This document shows positions 1 through 7,887 of a stretch of DNA of 34,404 bases, piece after piece (the stretch's first letter is position 1; every line of letters begins with the position of its first letter). Under the pieces are notes generated by a model that searched no databases, was not told where the DNA came from, and saw nothing but the letters and a program-made list of their open reading frames with translations. The translations under genes and the position numbers were made by a program. Source of the DNA: Virgibacillus_O xinjiangensis (GTDB lineage: Bacteria; Bacillota; Bacilli; Bacillales; Amphibacillaceae); contig NZ_JBHRSA010000027.1 in the NCBI RefSeq assembly GCF_042643145.1, positions 1 to 34,404 on the forward strand. Direction: 5' to 3'.

Positions 1-21
1 CTGTATTTTTCCATAAACCTA

Positions 22-58
22 ACCCCCATAAATTATTTTTACTCTAACTTATGGGGGT
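22..58. other. 10-bp inverted repeat (hairpin)
   Basis: ACCCCCATAA at 22-31 is perfectly mirrored by TTATGGGGGT at 49-58, with a 17-nt A/T-rich spacer. No T-run follows directly, so it is not a classical terminator. It may be the 3' end structure of a gene left of the window, or part of a mobile intergenic repeat, since a repeat copy starts about 12 bp further on. Confidence 0.6.
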
Positions 59-69
59 CAGGTCATTTT

Positions 70-155
70 TACGTGCGGCTGATGAGCCTCCGAGGGCTAT
101 CGCACTTCGGGGTCTCACCTAGGCCTGTCCTCCCATAGGAGTCTGCGTATATTTC
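70..155 (-). repeat. Bacillales ~110-bp intergenic repeat, copy A (truncated)
   Basis: Read on the minus strand this begins ACGCAGACTCCTATGGGA and ends near GGAGGCTCATCAGCCGCACG. It matches the same blocks of the copy at 23144-23254 (ACGCAGACTCCTGTGGGA, GAGGAGACTGAAGCCGTG). The terminal block that reads CCACGGAAAGCGAAG in the other copy is missing, so this copy is shortened at one end. From memory, such GC-rich hairpin repeats are scattered between genes in many Bacillaceae. Their function is unknown to me. Confidence 0.7.
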
Positions 156-223
156 CTCCGCTGATACAGTGTTATCTCCATCCCCTTGAGGCAAACAGTC
201 GTTTATTAATTCTGAGGAGATTC

Positions 224-262
224 ATGAAAAATCAGGGTAGAGGAATGCCTTTCTTCACCTAG
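224..262 (+). CDS. Possible 12-residue peptide ORF
   Basis: An ATG at 224 follows GAGGAG with a 4-nt gap and opens a reading frame MKNQGRGMPFFT that stops at TAG 260-262. A strong terminator starts two bases later. Ribosome site, short ORF and terminator make a compact unit that could be a micro-peptide gene or the body of a small RNA. I do not recognise the peptide, and no convincing promoter is visible, so chance is quite possible. Confidence 0.25.
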   Translation: MKNQGRGMPFFT

Positions 263-263
263 A

Positions 264-300
264 GAAAAAGCGGACAGCCATGGAGGCCGTCCGCTTTTTC
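264..300. terminator. Hairpin terminator, bidirectional
   Basis: GAAAAAGCGGAC (264-275) pairs with GTCCGCTTTTTC (289-300) around a 13-nt loop. The A/T flanks give a T-run on both strands. It can end the minus-strand acyltransferase gene and anything transcribed rightward from the left edge. Confidence 0.85.
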
Positions 301-310
301 ATGTTCATAC

Positions 311-1312
311 TTATACCGTGGTGCTGTTTCCTTTTCCTAGTTTCTTCAGCAATGTGAATTTCCCCTCAATCATCGGTTGCCACAAGCCGACGATCGGCCT
401 GCTGGAAAGCAGCAGCACAATCAGCGCTGATATGGCTGCCAATCCCAACACATCGAAAGCATTATTAACCTTGAATAGGTCGGCTGCACGGAAAAATTGA
501 ATGAAGAAACCATGCAACAGGTAGACATACAAAGTCCTTGTTCCTATATCTGTAAACCATGTATGCTTTTTCGGGACCCATGCCAACACACTGATCGTCA
601 TTAAAGCAGCTGTCAAATACACCACGAATCGCAAGAGGCTGCCAGCTTCAGCTGCACCTAAGTCTCCGTACGATTTGGAAGCGAGCAGCCAGCCGGAAGA
701 AAACTCCGGAGCAAAGTGGATGGCTGCAGCAACAACCCCCATGATTCCGATGGAGGCAACCTTCACCCATTGCCGTTTCACCTGCATGATCTGTTTCTCC
801 GTTATCCAGTATCCAGCGAGGAAAAATGGGAAAAACACGAACGTACGGGAAAGACTGAAGGTGTGGCCGATGTCCCCGAAGTATCCGACAATCAAACCAA
901 GCTGGACAGCCAGCAGGATACTAAGCGGTGCCGGTATTTTCTTGAACCAGTATAGCAGCACATGCCAACAGAATAAACTGAACAGGAACCAAAGGGACCA
1001 GTGTGGGTAGAACAACCCGTTCAGCCAAGCTTCCTTTCCGATCAAGAAATAATAACCTGTGTATAGGGCTTGGAAAATAAAATAAGGAAGCAATAGTTTT
1101 TTTGCCAGTTTTTTAATATAGCCTTTATCTCCTGATCCTCTTGCAAAAAATCCCGACAAGAGAATAAACGCAGGCATATGGAAGGTATAAATCCAGAAAT
1201 ACAAAGTGTTCATCCCCTGCGATTCACTGATGAACGGCTGGATTATATGCCCGAATACTACGAGGAAAATCAACAGTACCTTCGCATTATCGAAAAAGGC
1301 GTTCCGCTCCAT
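311..1312 (-). CDS. Membrane acyltransferase (acyltransferase 3 / YkrP-YfiQ-like)
   Basis: This 333-residue polytopic membrane protein has about ten hydrophobic segments. Its N-terminus (DNAKVLLIFLVVFGHIIQPF) carries the early His of the acyltransferase-3 fold, followed by HMPAFILLSGFFAR. The family moves acetyl or other acyl groups onto sugars or surface polymers at the cytoplasmic membrane; the substrate here is unknown. A longer reading from a TTG at 1342 exists, but AAGGGATGG sits properly spaced only before the ATG at 1310-1312. The predicted transcription start also falls around 1339, leaving no leader for the TTG. The gene is monocistronic, with its own promoter and a terminator at 264-300. 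Confidence 0.85.
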   Translation of the reverse strand: MERNAFFDNAKVLLIFLVVFGHIIQPFISESQGMNTLYFWIYTFHMPAFILLSGFFARGSGDKGYIKKLAKKLLLPYFIFQALYTGYYFLIGKEAWLNGLFYPHWSLWFLFSLFCWHVLLYWFKKIPAPLSILLAVQLGLIVGYFGDIGHTFSLSRTFVFFPFFLAGYWITEKQIMQVKRQWVKVASIGIMGVVAAAIHFAPEFSSGWLLASKSYGDLGAAEAGSLLRFVVYLTAALMTISVLAWVPKKHTWFTDIGTRTLYVYLLHGFFIQFFRAADLFKVNNAFDVLGLAAISALIVLLLSSRPIVGLWQPMIEGKFTLLKKLGKGNSTTV

Positions 1313-1345
1313 GGAAATCCATCCCTTCTCTTTATTCAACAAATT

Positions 1346-1373
1346 GTTATACCCCCACTATACCCTTTATCAA
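1346..1373 (-). promoter_or_regulatory. SigA-type promoter of the acyltransferase gene
   Basis: On the minus strand TTGATA (1368-1373) and TATAAC (1346-1351) are separated by 16 bp, each one base from consensus. The predicted start near 1339 supports the ATG at 1312 as the translation start. Confidence 0.6.
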
Positions 1374-1497
1374 ACATAAATATCTATGTAACCGCCTGTT
1401 TTCAGGGAGTTGTTAGGAAGATGTAACGGAACTGAAAAAATGATGGAATAATTAGGGTAGACAGATCAGAATCTGTTCAGGGACTTTGTCTCCCTGC

Positions 1498-1522
1498 AAA
1501 AAAAGCCTCCACATGGGAGGCT
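1498..1522 (-). terminator. Terminator of ku
   Basis: On the minus strand GCCTCC and GGAGGC (1505-1510 / 1516-1521) form a hairpin with a 5-nt loop, followed by seven T. It begins at the very stop codon of ku. Confidence 0.85.
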
Positions 1523-2383
1523 TTATGTGGCGGCTTTCTTCTTTTTGACGGTCTTTTCTTTTGTCTTTGACTTCGGTTGGGACGGCTTCGGTTTGTCTTT
1601 TTTGGCCCTGTCCAAGGAAGCCTGCAGGGCATCCATCAGGTTGGTTGCCGCGTCTGGAGCCGGCTTTCCTTCTGGTGCAGGTGCAGCAGCCGTATAATCC
1701 TTGTTGTTCTTCTTCTCTTCAATCAACTCCATCAGGGCGGTACGGTATTCATCCGTATACTTTTCCGGAGTGAACTCCGTCGTCAATTGCTCTACTAGCA
1801 TTTTGGCTGTTTCCAGTTCTTTTTCATCTGTTTTGACCTCGTCCGGCACGTTCGGAACGTCTTGCACATCACGGACTTCATCCGGATAATGGATTGTTTC
1901 AGCTACCAGGGTGTTTTTATACACACGGATCACTGCCAGCTGCTCCTTCGATCGGATGATCATCTTAGCGATCCCTATTTTGCCGGTATCCGTCAGAGCG
2001 CTTCGCAGCAGTCCATACGCTTTGCCTCCACCCTCATTCGGTGAGAGGAAATAAGTCTTTTCAAAATAGATCGGATCGATTTCCTCGAGGTCCACAAAGT
2101 CGACGATTTCGACCGACTTATCCTCCTGCTCTTTCCGCAGGGCCTTCAGTTCTTCTTCCTCAAGGATGACAAATTTATTTTTGGCATATTCATATGCTTT
2201 CACGATATCGTCGTTTTCCACTTCTTTATCACAAACCGGACAGGTTTTTTCATACTTGATCGGGGATTGGCATTCCTTATGCAGCTGCCTCAGTTTGATG
2301 TCCTTATTCTCTGTTGCGGCATGCATTTTCACAGGGATATTGACCAGCCCGAAGCTGATGGTCCCCTTCCACATCGTATGCAT
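1523..2383 (-). CDS. ku: Non-homologous end-joining protein Ku
   Basis: A 286-residue bacterial Ku (YkoV type). Such proteins form a homodimeric ring that threads onto broken DNA ends and recruits LigD. The start MHTMWKGTISFGLVNIPVKM is the family signature, and the central beta-barrel includes KTYFLSPNEGG. The C-terminus from about residue 235 is Ala/Pro/Lys-rich and ends KEKTVKKKKAAT, a basic tail of the kind thought to aid DNA binding. The ATG at 2383 follows GGGAGGG with correct spacing. It is divergent from ligD across 110 bp, so the two partners share an intergenic control region. In Bacillus the pair serves mainly in spores; I could not confirm a SigG promoter here. Confidence 0.95.
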   Translation of the reverse strand: MHTMWKGTISFGLVNIPVKMHAATENKDIKLRQLHKECQSPIKYEKTCPVCDKEVENDDIVKAYEYAKNKFVILEEEELKALRKEQEDKSVEIVDFVDLEEIDPIYFEKTYFLSPNEGGGKAYGLLRSALTDTGKIGIAKMIIRSKEQLAVIRVYKNTLVAETIHYPDEVRDVQDVPNVPDEVKTDEKELETAKMLVEQLTTEFTPEKYTDEYRTALMELIEEKKNNKDYTAAAPAPEGKPAPDAATNLMDALQASLDRAKKDKPKPSQPKSKTKEKTVKKKKAAT

Positions 2384-2493
2384 GGCTATTCCCTCCCTTT
2401 CTCCTTAGTCTGCCGGTATGCAGGCATCTTATCCGAAATGCCGTTTATTTTTTCCGTTCTTAGCCACGCTAAAGAAAAAAGGGAGGGATTCGG

Positions 2494-4284
2494 ATGGACA
2501 TCATGAAGCCAATTCCAAGTGCAGACATGCCCCAAGGGAATGAGTGGGTATATGAAATAAAATATGACGGTTTCCGTTGCCAAGTCGTATGGGAGAAAGA
2601 AAATTCCATTCAGCTGGTCAGCAGGAACAACAAAGATCTGACCGCTTCATTTCCGGAGGTGAAGCAGCAATTGCTGTCTGCAAGCGATTCGGTGAAGGAC
2701 ATGCTGCCACTGAAATTGGACGGTGAACTGGTCATACTGAACACTCCCTACCAAGCGAATTTTGCCCGACTGCAGCAGCGCGGTCGATTGAAGAATTCTG
2801 CCGGCATCCAAGCAGCCGCCGCAGAAAGACCTGCAGCACTCCGTCTGTTTGATATGGTTGAAAAAGAAGGAAAAGATCTGAAGAAAACGCCGCTTCAAGA
2901 GAGAAAAGAGCTGCTTCAAGAAGTCCTGCAGAAGCTCGGTATGGAAGGGGTGGAACCCGACCCCGACCCCGACCGGATTTGGAAGAAACTGACCGAACAC
3001 AAGGGAGAAGGTGTTGTCGCTAAACGGATAGACAGCTTGTACAGAGATGGCAAAAACCATCGCGACTGGTTCAAGATCAAGAATTGGCGCACCATCCAAG
3101 GTTTCTTGAGCAGCTACCATCCCGAAAACGGCTACTATACGGTAGGTGTGTTTGATCAAGAGAAGATCAAGATCATCGGAAAATGCAAGCACGGCCTTGA
3201 TGCCGATACTGCAGCGACGTTGAGGGAAATTTTCACTTCAAGGGGAGAAAAGCAGAAGGATGCATTCCTGCTTCCTCCAGCCATTTGTGCACGCATCCAT
3301 ACTCTCGATCTGTACCAAGATGAACTGAGAGAGCCGGAGTTCGCCGAGTTGCTGCCTTCCGTGCCACCGGAGCATTGCACCATCGAGCAGCTGGAGCTGG
3401 ATATGGCCATGCTCCCTGAATCCGTGGAACTCACTAATACCAACAAGATATTTTGGCCGGAAAAAAGCTTTACAAAAGGCGATCTCCTCACCTATATCCG
3501 AGCACTGGCCCCGTATATGCTGCCATTTCTGGAAAACCGGGCATTGACCGTCATCCGCTGCCCAGATGGGGTGGACAGTGAATACTTTTTTCAAAAACAC
3601 CTCCCTTCCTACGCGCCGGGCTTCATTACCGGCATTCCGGCCGGGGACGAACAGCTGATGGTCTGTGACAACCTGGATGCTTTGGTCTGGTTCGCCAACC
3701 ATGGGGCGGTTGAATACCATATTCCCTTTCAACAGATAAAGAAGGATACACCAGTGGAGATTGTCTTTGACCTCGATCCGCCTGACCGGGGAAAATTCCA
3801 TCTCGCCGTCAAGGCAGCCCTGTTGATCAAACCGCTGTTGGATGACCTGGGACTCATCTCCTTCGTGAAAACCTCGGGCAATAAAGGTTTGCAGATCCAT
3901 ATCCCGATCCCCGAGGAATCCATTACTTATCAAGAAACAGCGGTTTTCACACAAGCAATTGCCTGGACGGTGGAAAACGCCCACCCGGATTTATTTACAA
4001 CAGAACGGATGAAAAACAAGCGGAATGGCAGATTGTACATCGACTATGTCCAGCATGGCCGTGACAAGACCTTGATTGCCCCCTACTCCCCAAGAATGAC
4101 GCAAGACGGTACGGTAGCTGCTCCTCTTTTCTGGGAGGAAGTCAATGAAGACCTGGACCCTGGGAGTTTCACACTGAAAAACACGATCAAGCGAGTCCAG
4201 CATCATGGTTGTCCGTTTCGCGACTACCAAAAAGCAGGCAAAAAGCAGAAACTGGAACAGTTAATGAAGCTGATTCAATCCTGA
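2494..4284 (+). CDS. ligD: DNA ligase D (ligase plus polymerase, no nuclease domain)
   Basis: A 596-residue protein with the Bacillus domain order: ATP-dependent ligase first, primase-type polymerase second. The ligase nucleophile is Lys23 in EIKYDGFR, followed by KLDGELV and EGVVAKR motifs. The polymerase half starts near residue 310. Its metal-binding aspartates are D426 and D428 in FDLDPPD, followed by SGNKGLQIHIP. The 3'-phosphoesterase domain of Pseudomonas/Mycobacterium LigD is absent, as in B. subtilis LigD (about 611 residues). It fills and seals ends held by Ku. A GGGAGG ribosome site precedes the ATG at 2494, and a terminator follows at 4292-4321. Confidence 0.95.
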   Translation: MDIMKPIPSADMPQGNEWVYEIKYDGFRCQVVWEKENSIQLVSRNNKDLTASFPEVKQQLLSASDSVKDMLPLKLDGELVILNTPYQANFARLQQRGRLKNSAGIQAAAAERPAALRLFDMVEKEGKDLKKTPLQERKELLQEVLQKLGMEGVEPDPDPDRIWKKLTEHKGEGVVAKRIDSLYRDGKNHRDWFKIKNWRTIQGFLSSYHPENGYYTVGVFDQEKIKIIGKCKHGLDADTAATLREIFTSRGEKQKDAFLLPPAICARIHTLDLYQDELREPEFAELLPSVPPEHCTIEQLELDMAMLPESVELTNTNKIFWPEKSFTKGDLLTYIRALAPYMLPFLENRALTVIRCPDGVDSEYFFQKHLPSYAPGFITGIPAGDEQLMVCDNLDALVWFANHGAVEYHIPFQQIKKDTPVEIVFDLDPPDRGKFHLAVKAALLIKPLLDDLGLISFVKTSGNKGLQIHIPIPEESITYQETAVFTQAIAWTVENAHPDLFTTERMKNKRNGRLYIDYVQHGRDKTLIAPYSPRMTQDGTVAAPLFWEEVNEDLDPGSFTLKNTIKRVQHHGCPFRDYQKAGKKQKLEQLMKLIQS

Positions 4285-4291
4285 GCAATAG

Positions 4292-4321
4292 AAAAACCTC
4301 TCCCAGATGGAAGAGGTTTTT
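4292..4321. terminator. Convergent terminator between ligD and the OsmC gene
   Basis: AAAAACCTCT (4292-4301) pairs with AGAGGTTTTT (4312-4321). T-runs exist on both strands, suiting the convergent gene pair. Confidence 0.85.
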
Positions 4322-4324
4322 GGC

Positions 4325-4765
4325 TCAAGATAACGACGGCTCCAGCTCTAATTCGACATTTCCCTGTATTGCCCGGGAAATCATGCAACTTTTCTCGGCT
4401 TTTTCGACAAGCTGCTTCAACTTTTCATGCTGTCGGCTGTCCGCCTGTTGTTTCAATGAAACCGTCGGCCGGTGGATGATTTTCTTATACGTGAATACTC
4501 CATTGGTCACATCGACAATGCCTTCTGATTCCAAGGACATTTCATCCAATGGCAGGGCAGCCCGTTCGATCATCGCCGCAAGGGTAATGATATAGCAGGT
4601 TGCAGCTGCCCCCAATAGCATTTCATCCGGATTGGTTCCGATTCCCGGACCATCCATTTCGGGCGGAATCGAAATCTTCGTCTGCAAATTCCCGGCTGCA
4701 ATGGTCCCTTCACTATTTCTGCCGCCCGGCCAGTCTGCCTGTAAATGAAAATGATGTTCTGCCAT
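4325..4765 (-). CDS. OsmC-family peroxiredoxin
   Basis: A 146-residue OsmC/Ohr-fold protein. The two redox cysteines lie at C57 (GAAATCYII) and C127 (EKSCMIS), the layout used to reduce organic hydroperoxides with thiol cofactors. The sequence resembles the staphylococcal SACOL1771 subgroup more than classical Ohr. A GTG three codons upstream (4774) also opens the frame, but GAGGTGA is placed 5 nt before the ATG at 4765, so I chose the ATG. It lies 70 bp downstream of the DUF488 gene on the same strand with no terminator between them, so co-transcription is likely. Confidence 0.85.
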   Translation of the reverse strand: MAEHHFHLQADWPGGRNSEGTIAAGNLQTKISIPPEMDGPGIGTNPDEMLLGAAATCYIITLAAMIERAALPLDEMSLESEGIVDVTNGVFTYKKIIHRPTVSLKQQADSRQHEKLKQLVEKAEKSCMISRAIQGNVELELEPSLS

Positions 4766-4835
4766 ATTGATCACCTCTCTGTCATTTTACCTTAGGAATC
4801 GGTCTCGTCAAAGCACAGGGCTGCCTCCGAATTCT

Positions 4836-5186
4836 TTACTTCTCCAGCAATTCCTTCAGTACGACAGCCTGGTTGTGTGTTGTATCTTTTGCAGCAAAAA
4901 CGAGTGTCACATCCTGTTCCCTTGCTAAATTCTCCAGTTTATCCCAGGCCTCTTTTTGCTCTCCCTGTGCCAGTTCTTCCCTGTACTTTTGGCTGAATTC
5001 AGAAAATTTATCAGCATCATGGCCGAACCACTTTCGCAACTCCGTAGAAGGAGCTACCTCCTTCAACCAATGGTCCAGCACAGCCTCCTTCTTGGCCACT
5101 CCACGCGGCCACACCCGATCCACTAAAATTCTCAACCCATCATCCGATTCTTGTTTCTCATAGATTCTTTTTACTTTCACTGTCAT
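4836..5186 (-). CDS. DUF488 family protein (YeaO-like)
   Basis: A 116-residue protein with the family's RIYEKQ, DGLRILVDRVWPRG and WLKEVAPSTELRKWFGHD blocks and a C-terminal TLVFAAKDTTHNQAVVL strand. DUF488 proteins are small, soluble and of unproven function. The ATG at 5186 follows AAGGAGGGGG. It appears to lead a two-gene unit with the OsmC peroxiredoxin, which hints at a stress role but does not prove it. A 20-bp tandem array begins about 35 bp upstream. Confidence 0.85.
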   Translation of the reverse strand: MTVKVKRIYEKQESDDGLRILVDRVWPRGVAKKEAVLDHWLKEVAPSTELRKWFGHDADKFSEFSQKYREELAQGEQKEAWDKLENLAREQDVTLVFAAKDTTHNQAVVLKELLEK

Positions 5187-5220
5187 CGGTGGCCCCCTCC
5201 TTAGATCAAGTATAACTTAG

Positions 5221-5770
5221 TGCAGGCATGAACGGCGGATCTCACCCGGCTCCGGCCGATTCCACGCTTGTCCGGCGCATATCCTACCGCTACTGCCGAT
5301 TTCCTGCTCGTCCCGCGGATTTCCTACCGCTACTGCCGATTTCACGCTTGTCCGGCCGATTTCCTACCGCTACTGCCGATTTCCTGCTTGTCCGGCGGAT
5401 TTCCTACCGCTACTGCCGATTTCCTGCTCGTCCGGCGGATTTCCCCCGGCTTCGGCTGATTCCCCGCATGTCCGGCCGATATCCTACCGCTACTGCCGAT
5501 TTCCTGCTCGTCCGGCCGATATTCTACCGCTCCTGCTGATATCACGCATGTCCCGCGGATATCCTACCGCTCCGGCCGATTTCCTACCGCTACTGCCGAT
5601 TTCCTGCTTGTCCGGCGGATTTCCTACCGCTACTGCCGATTTCCTGCTCGTCCCGCGGATTTCCCCCGGCTTCGGCTGATTCCCCGCATGTCCGGCCGAT
5701 ATCCTACCGCTACTGCCGATTTCCTGCTCGTCCGGCGGATTTCCCCCGGCTCCGGCTGATTCCCCACACG
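5221..5770 (+). repeat. 20-bp tandem array 1 (about 27 units)
   Basis: Units end in GAT (or GCAT once) exactly every 20 bp from 5240 to 5760 with no insertion or deletion. Typical units are TTCCTACCGCTACTGCCGAT and TTCCTGCTCGTCCGGCGGAT. Units alternate in types, giving 40- and 120-bp higher-order repeats; the block at 5441-5520, for example, recurs at 5661-5740. It lies between the 3' end of pgcA and the 5' end of the DUF488 gene. All plus-strand frames stay open because the unit lacks stop triplets, so predicted proteins here are artefacts. Confidence 0.95.
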
Positions 5771-5790
5771 TCCTCCTGCCGTCATAAAAG

Positions 5791-5822
5791 AAAATGACTT
5801 CTGCCAGCAGGCAAAAGTCATT
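5791..5822 (-). terminator. Terminator of pgcA
   Basis: On the minus strand AATGACTT (5815-5822) pairs with AAGTCATT (5793-5800), with an inner TTGCC/GGCAG stem. The T-rich tract TTTTCTTTTA follows. It separates pgcA from the tandem array. Confidence 0.75.
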
Positions 5823-5919
5823 ACAAAGTCCCTATATACTAACGGCCACTGGCCATGTTTGCTTTAGCTATTCTACTATCTCTTCCTACAGCAAGCACCG
5901 ATCCGCATGGCTCAGGCAG

Positions 5920-7656
5920 TTACTTGTGCATCATCTGATTGACTGCTTCATCCAATGCCTGCTTGATGGTTTCCATTTTGCGGCGACTGTCTTCCTTGCT
6001 GCTTCCACAGACGCCATAGTAATATTTGATCTTTGGTTCGGTCCCAGATGGGCGCAGACATACCCATGCCTCTTCATCCAATATGAATTTCAGCATATTT
6101 TCTCTCGGAAGGGTGATGGGTTCTTGGCCGCCATCGCCTGCAATTGTCCGCTCTCCTGCCAAATAATCCTCTGTCTGTTGGACGGCGAATCCGCCGATTT
6201 CCTTAAATGGCTTGGTGCGGACACTTTCCATGATGGAGGCAATCATCTCGGACCCTTCCTTGCCTTTCAGGGTCAAGGATGACATCCCTTCCAGATAATA
6301 TCCGTGCTTCTCATAGATGACATCCAGGGCGTCCAGCAAGGTTTTCCCCTGTTTGTCCCAGTAATATGCCATTTCACAGGCCATTACGGCAGCCTGTACT
6401 GCATCTTTATCCCGGGCAAAACTGGATATCAGGTATCCATAGCTCTCTTCAAAGCCAAAGATGAACGTCTCCCCGCTGGAGTCGAACTGATGGATCTTCT
6501 CGCCGATATACTTGAATCCTGTCAGCGTATCGATGGTTTTGGCGCCGTAGGAATCAGCGATGGAACGACCTAATTCTGTGGTGACTACCGTCTTCACCAT
6601 GCGGGCCGTCTTCAGAACATGCTCATCAGTATGTGTCAGGATGTAATCCAGCAGCAACGATCCCAGCTGATTGCCGGTCAACACTTCATATTCCCCTGCT
6701 TCATTCTTCACGGCTACACCGAGACGGTCTGCATCCGGGTCCGTGCCAAGCAGGATGGCTGCCTGTTTTTCCTTCCCTTGCTCCATTGCCAGGGTGAATG
6801 CCTGATGTTCTTCCGGATTAGGGGATTTTACCGTGGAAAATTCCGGATCTGGAACGGCCTGTTCCTTCACTACATCTACATTGGTGAAGTTCAACTGACC
6901 CAGTCCTTCCAGTACCAGGTCGTGTGCAGTTCCATGCAATGGAGTGAAGACGATTCCCATCTCCTTCTTCCGCTCCTGCTCATCGTCTTCCAATTTGGAG
7001 ACTTGCTTCAACCTATCCAAATAGGCATGATCCACTTCTTCCCCGATCCAGTTCACCAGTTCATCCTCTTCCAGCTTGTCCACTTCCAGATACGGCACGG
7101 TCAATTCATCTTCCGTCCGGCGGATAGCTTCAATGATCTCATCTGCCTCTTGCGGTGTGATCTGTCCGCCGTCTTCGTTGTACACCTTGAAGCCATTATA
7201 TTCTGGAGGGTTATGGCTGGCGGTAATCATGACACCGGCCGCCGCACCGAGGTGGCGGACAGTGAAAGAAAGCAATGGCGTCGGTCTCAAGGACTTGAAC
7301 ACATGTGCCCGGATGCCATAGGACCCCAGCACTTTTGCTGTTTCCACCGCAAACTCCTTCGACATGTACCTGCAGTCGTAAGCCACTGCCACCCCGCGGT
7401 CCCTGACATTGACCCGGTTGGCAAGCAGATGATTGGCCAGCCCATTTACGGCTCTCCGAACCGTATAGATATTCATCCGGTTTGTTCCCGGCCCGAGGAC
7501 ACCCCTCATGCCGCCGGTGCCAAACGTCAACTCCTGGTAGAAGGCATCCTCCAAAGCGGTTTCATCTTCCTGCATATCGCCGAGTTGTTTTTTTAAAGAA
7601 GGATCCAAATTCTCGTATGTATTCCATTTTTCATAGACTGCTTCCCAATTAGACAT
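5920..7656 (-). CDS. pgcA: Alpha-phosphoglucomutase
   Basis: A 578-residue phosphohexomutase that interconverts glucose-6-phosphate and glucose-1-phosphate, feeding UDP-glucose, glycolipid and wall teichoic acid synthesis. The phosphoserine loop is TASHNPP with the catalytic Ser at about 147. The metal loop is DPDADR, sugar recognition is GFEESYG, and the phosphate-binding C-terminal motif is RPSGTEPK. Three ATGs lie near the 5' end (7671, 7662, 7656). GGGGGA has proper spacing (7 nt) only for the one at 7656, giving MSNWEAVYEKW. Size fits B. subtilis PgcA. Confidence 0.93.
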   Translation of the reverse strand: MSNWEAVYEKWNTYENLDPSLKKQLGDMQEDETALEDAFYQELTFGTGGMRGVLGPGTNRMNIYTVRRAVNGLANHLLANRVNVRDRGVAVAYDCRYMSKEFAVETAKVLGSYGIRAHVFKSLRPTPLLSFTVRHLGAAAGVMITASHNPPEYNGFKVYNEDGGQITPQEADEIIEAIRRTEDELTVPYLEVDKLEEDELVNWIGEEVDHAYLDRLKQVSKLEDDEQERKKEMGIVFTPLHGTAHDLVLEGLGQLNFTNVDVVKEQAVPDPEFSTVKSPNPEEHQAFTLAMEQGKEKQAAILLGTDPDADRLGVAVKNEAGEYEVLTGNQLGSLLLDYILTHTDEHVLKTARMVKTVVTTELGRSIADSYGAKTIDTLTGFKYIGEKIHQFDSSGETFIFGFEESYGYLISSFARDKDAVQAAVMACEMAYYWDKQGKTLLDALDVIYEKHGYYLEGMSSLTLKGKEGSEMIASIMESVRTKPFKEIGGFAVQQTEDYLAGERTIAGDGGQEPITLPRENMLKFILDEEAWVCLRPSGTEPKIKYYYGVCGSSKEDSRRKMETIKQALDEAVNQMMHK

Positions 7657-7784
7657 CCTCATATCCCCCATTATTTTATATGGTCAGATTTTAACATACT
7701 TCCCTCTAATATTCTATGCACTAGTTTAACCGCTTACTGAATCGGTTATATTAATAAGACTTTCTCTCAATCTTATTTTTAAGG

Positions 7785-7790
7785 TATGAT
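7785..7790 (+). promoter_or_regulatory. Probable -10 element of the AI-2E family exporter gene
   Basis: TATGAT matches the SigA -10 at five of six bases; no good -35 is seen. It includes the first ATG of the long open frame (7786), which therefore cannot be the translation start. An inverted repeat TAACCG/CGGTTA (7727-7732, 7743-7748) lies upstream. Confidence 0.4.
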
Positions 7791-7887
7791 AGATAATAAG
7801 TATGACTTGCTTCAGGACAGAAGCTGTTTTCCTTTCCTGAACGAACGTCAACCACTGATAAACTTTGGACAAGGTCGTGATTTCGTG

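Noticed and set aside
5221..5770. CRISPR array
   Set aside because: Units are contiguous 20-mers without unique spacers, and no cas genes are present.
5228..5821. Several ORFs of 60-103 residues inside array 1, on both strands
   Set aside because: The 20-bp unit simply lacks stop triplets. The frames are repeat-encoded, lack ribosome sites and differ between strands.
6619..7596. 325-residue plus-strand ORF opposite pgcA
   Set aside because: Antisense shadow of a well-supported gene; no ribosome site, and unusual composition.
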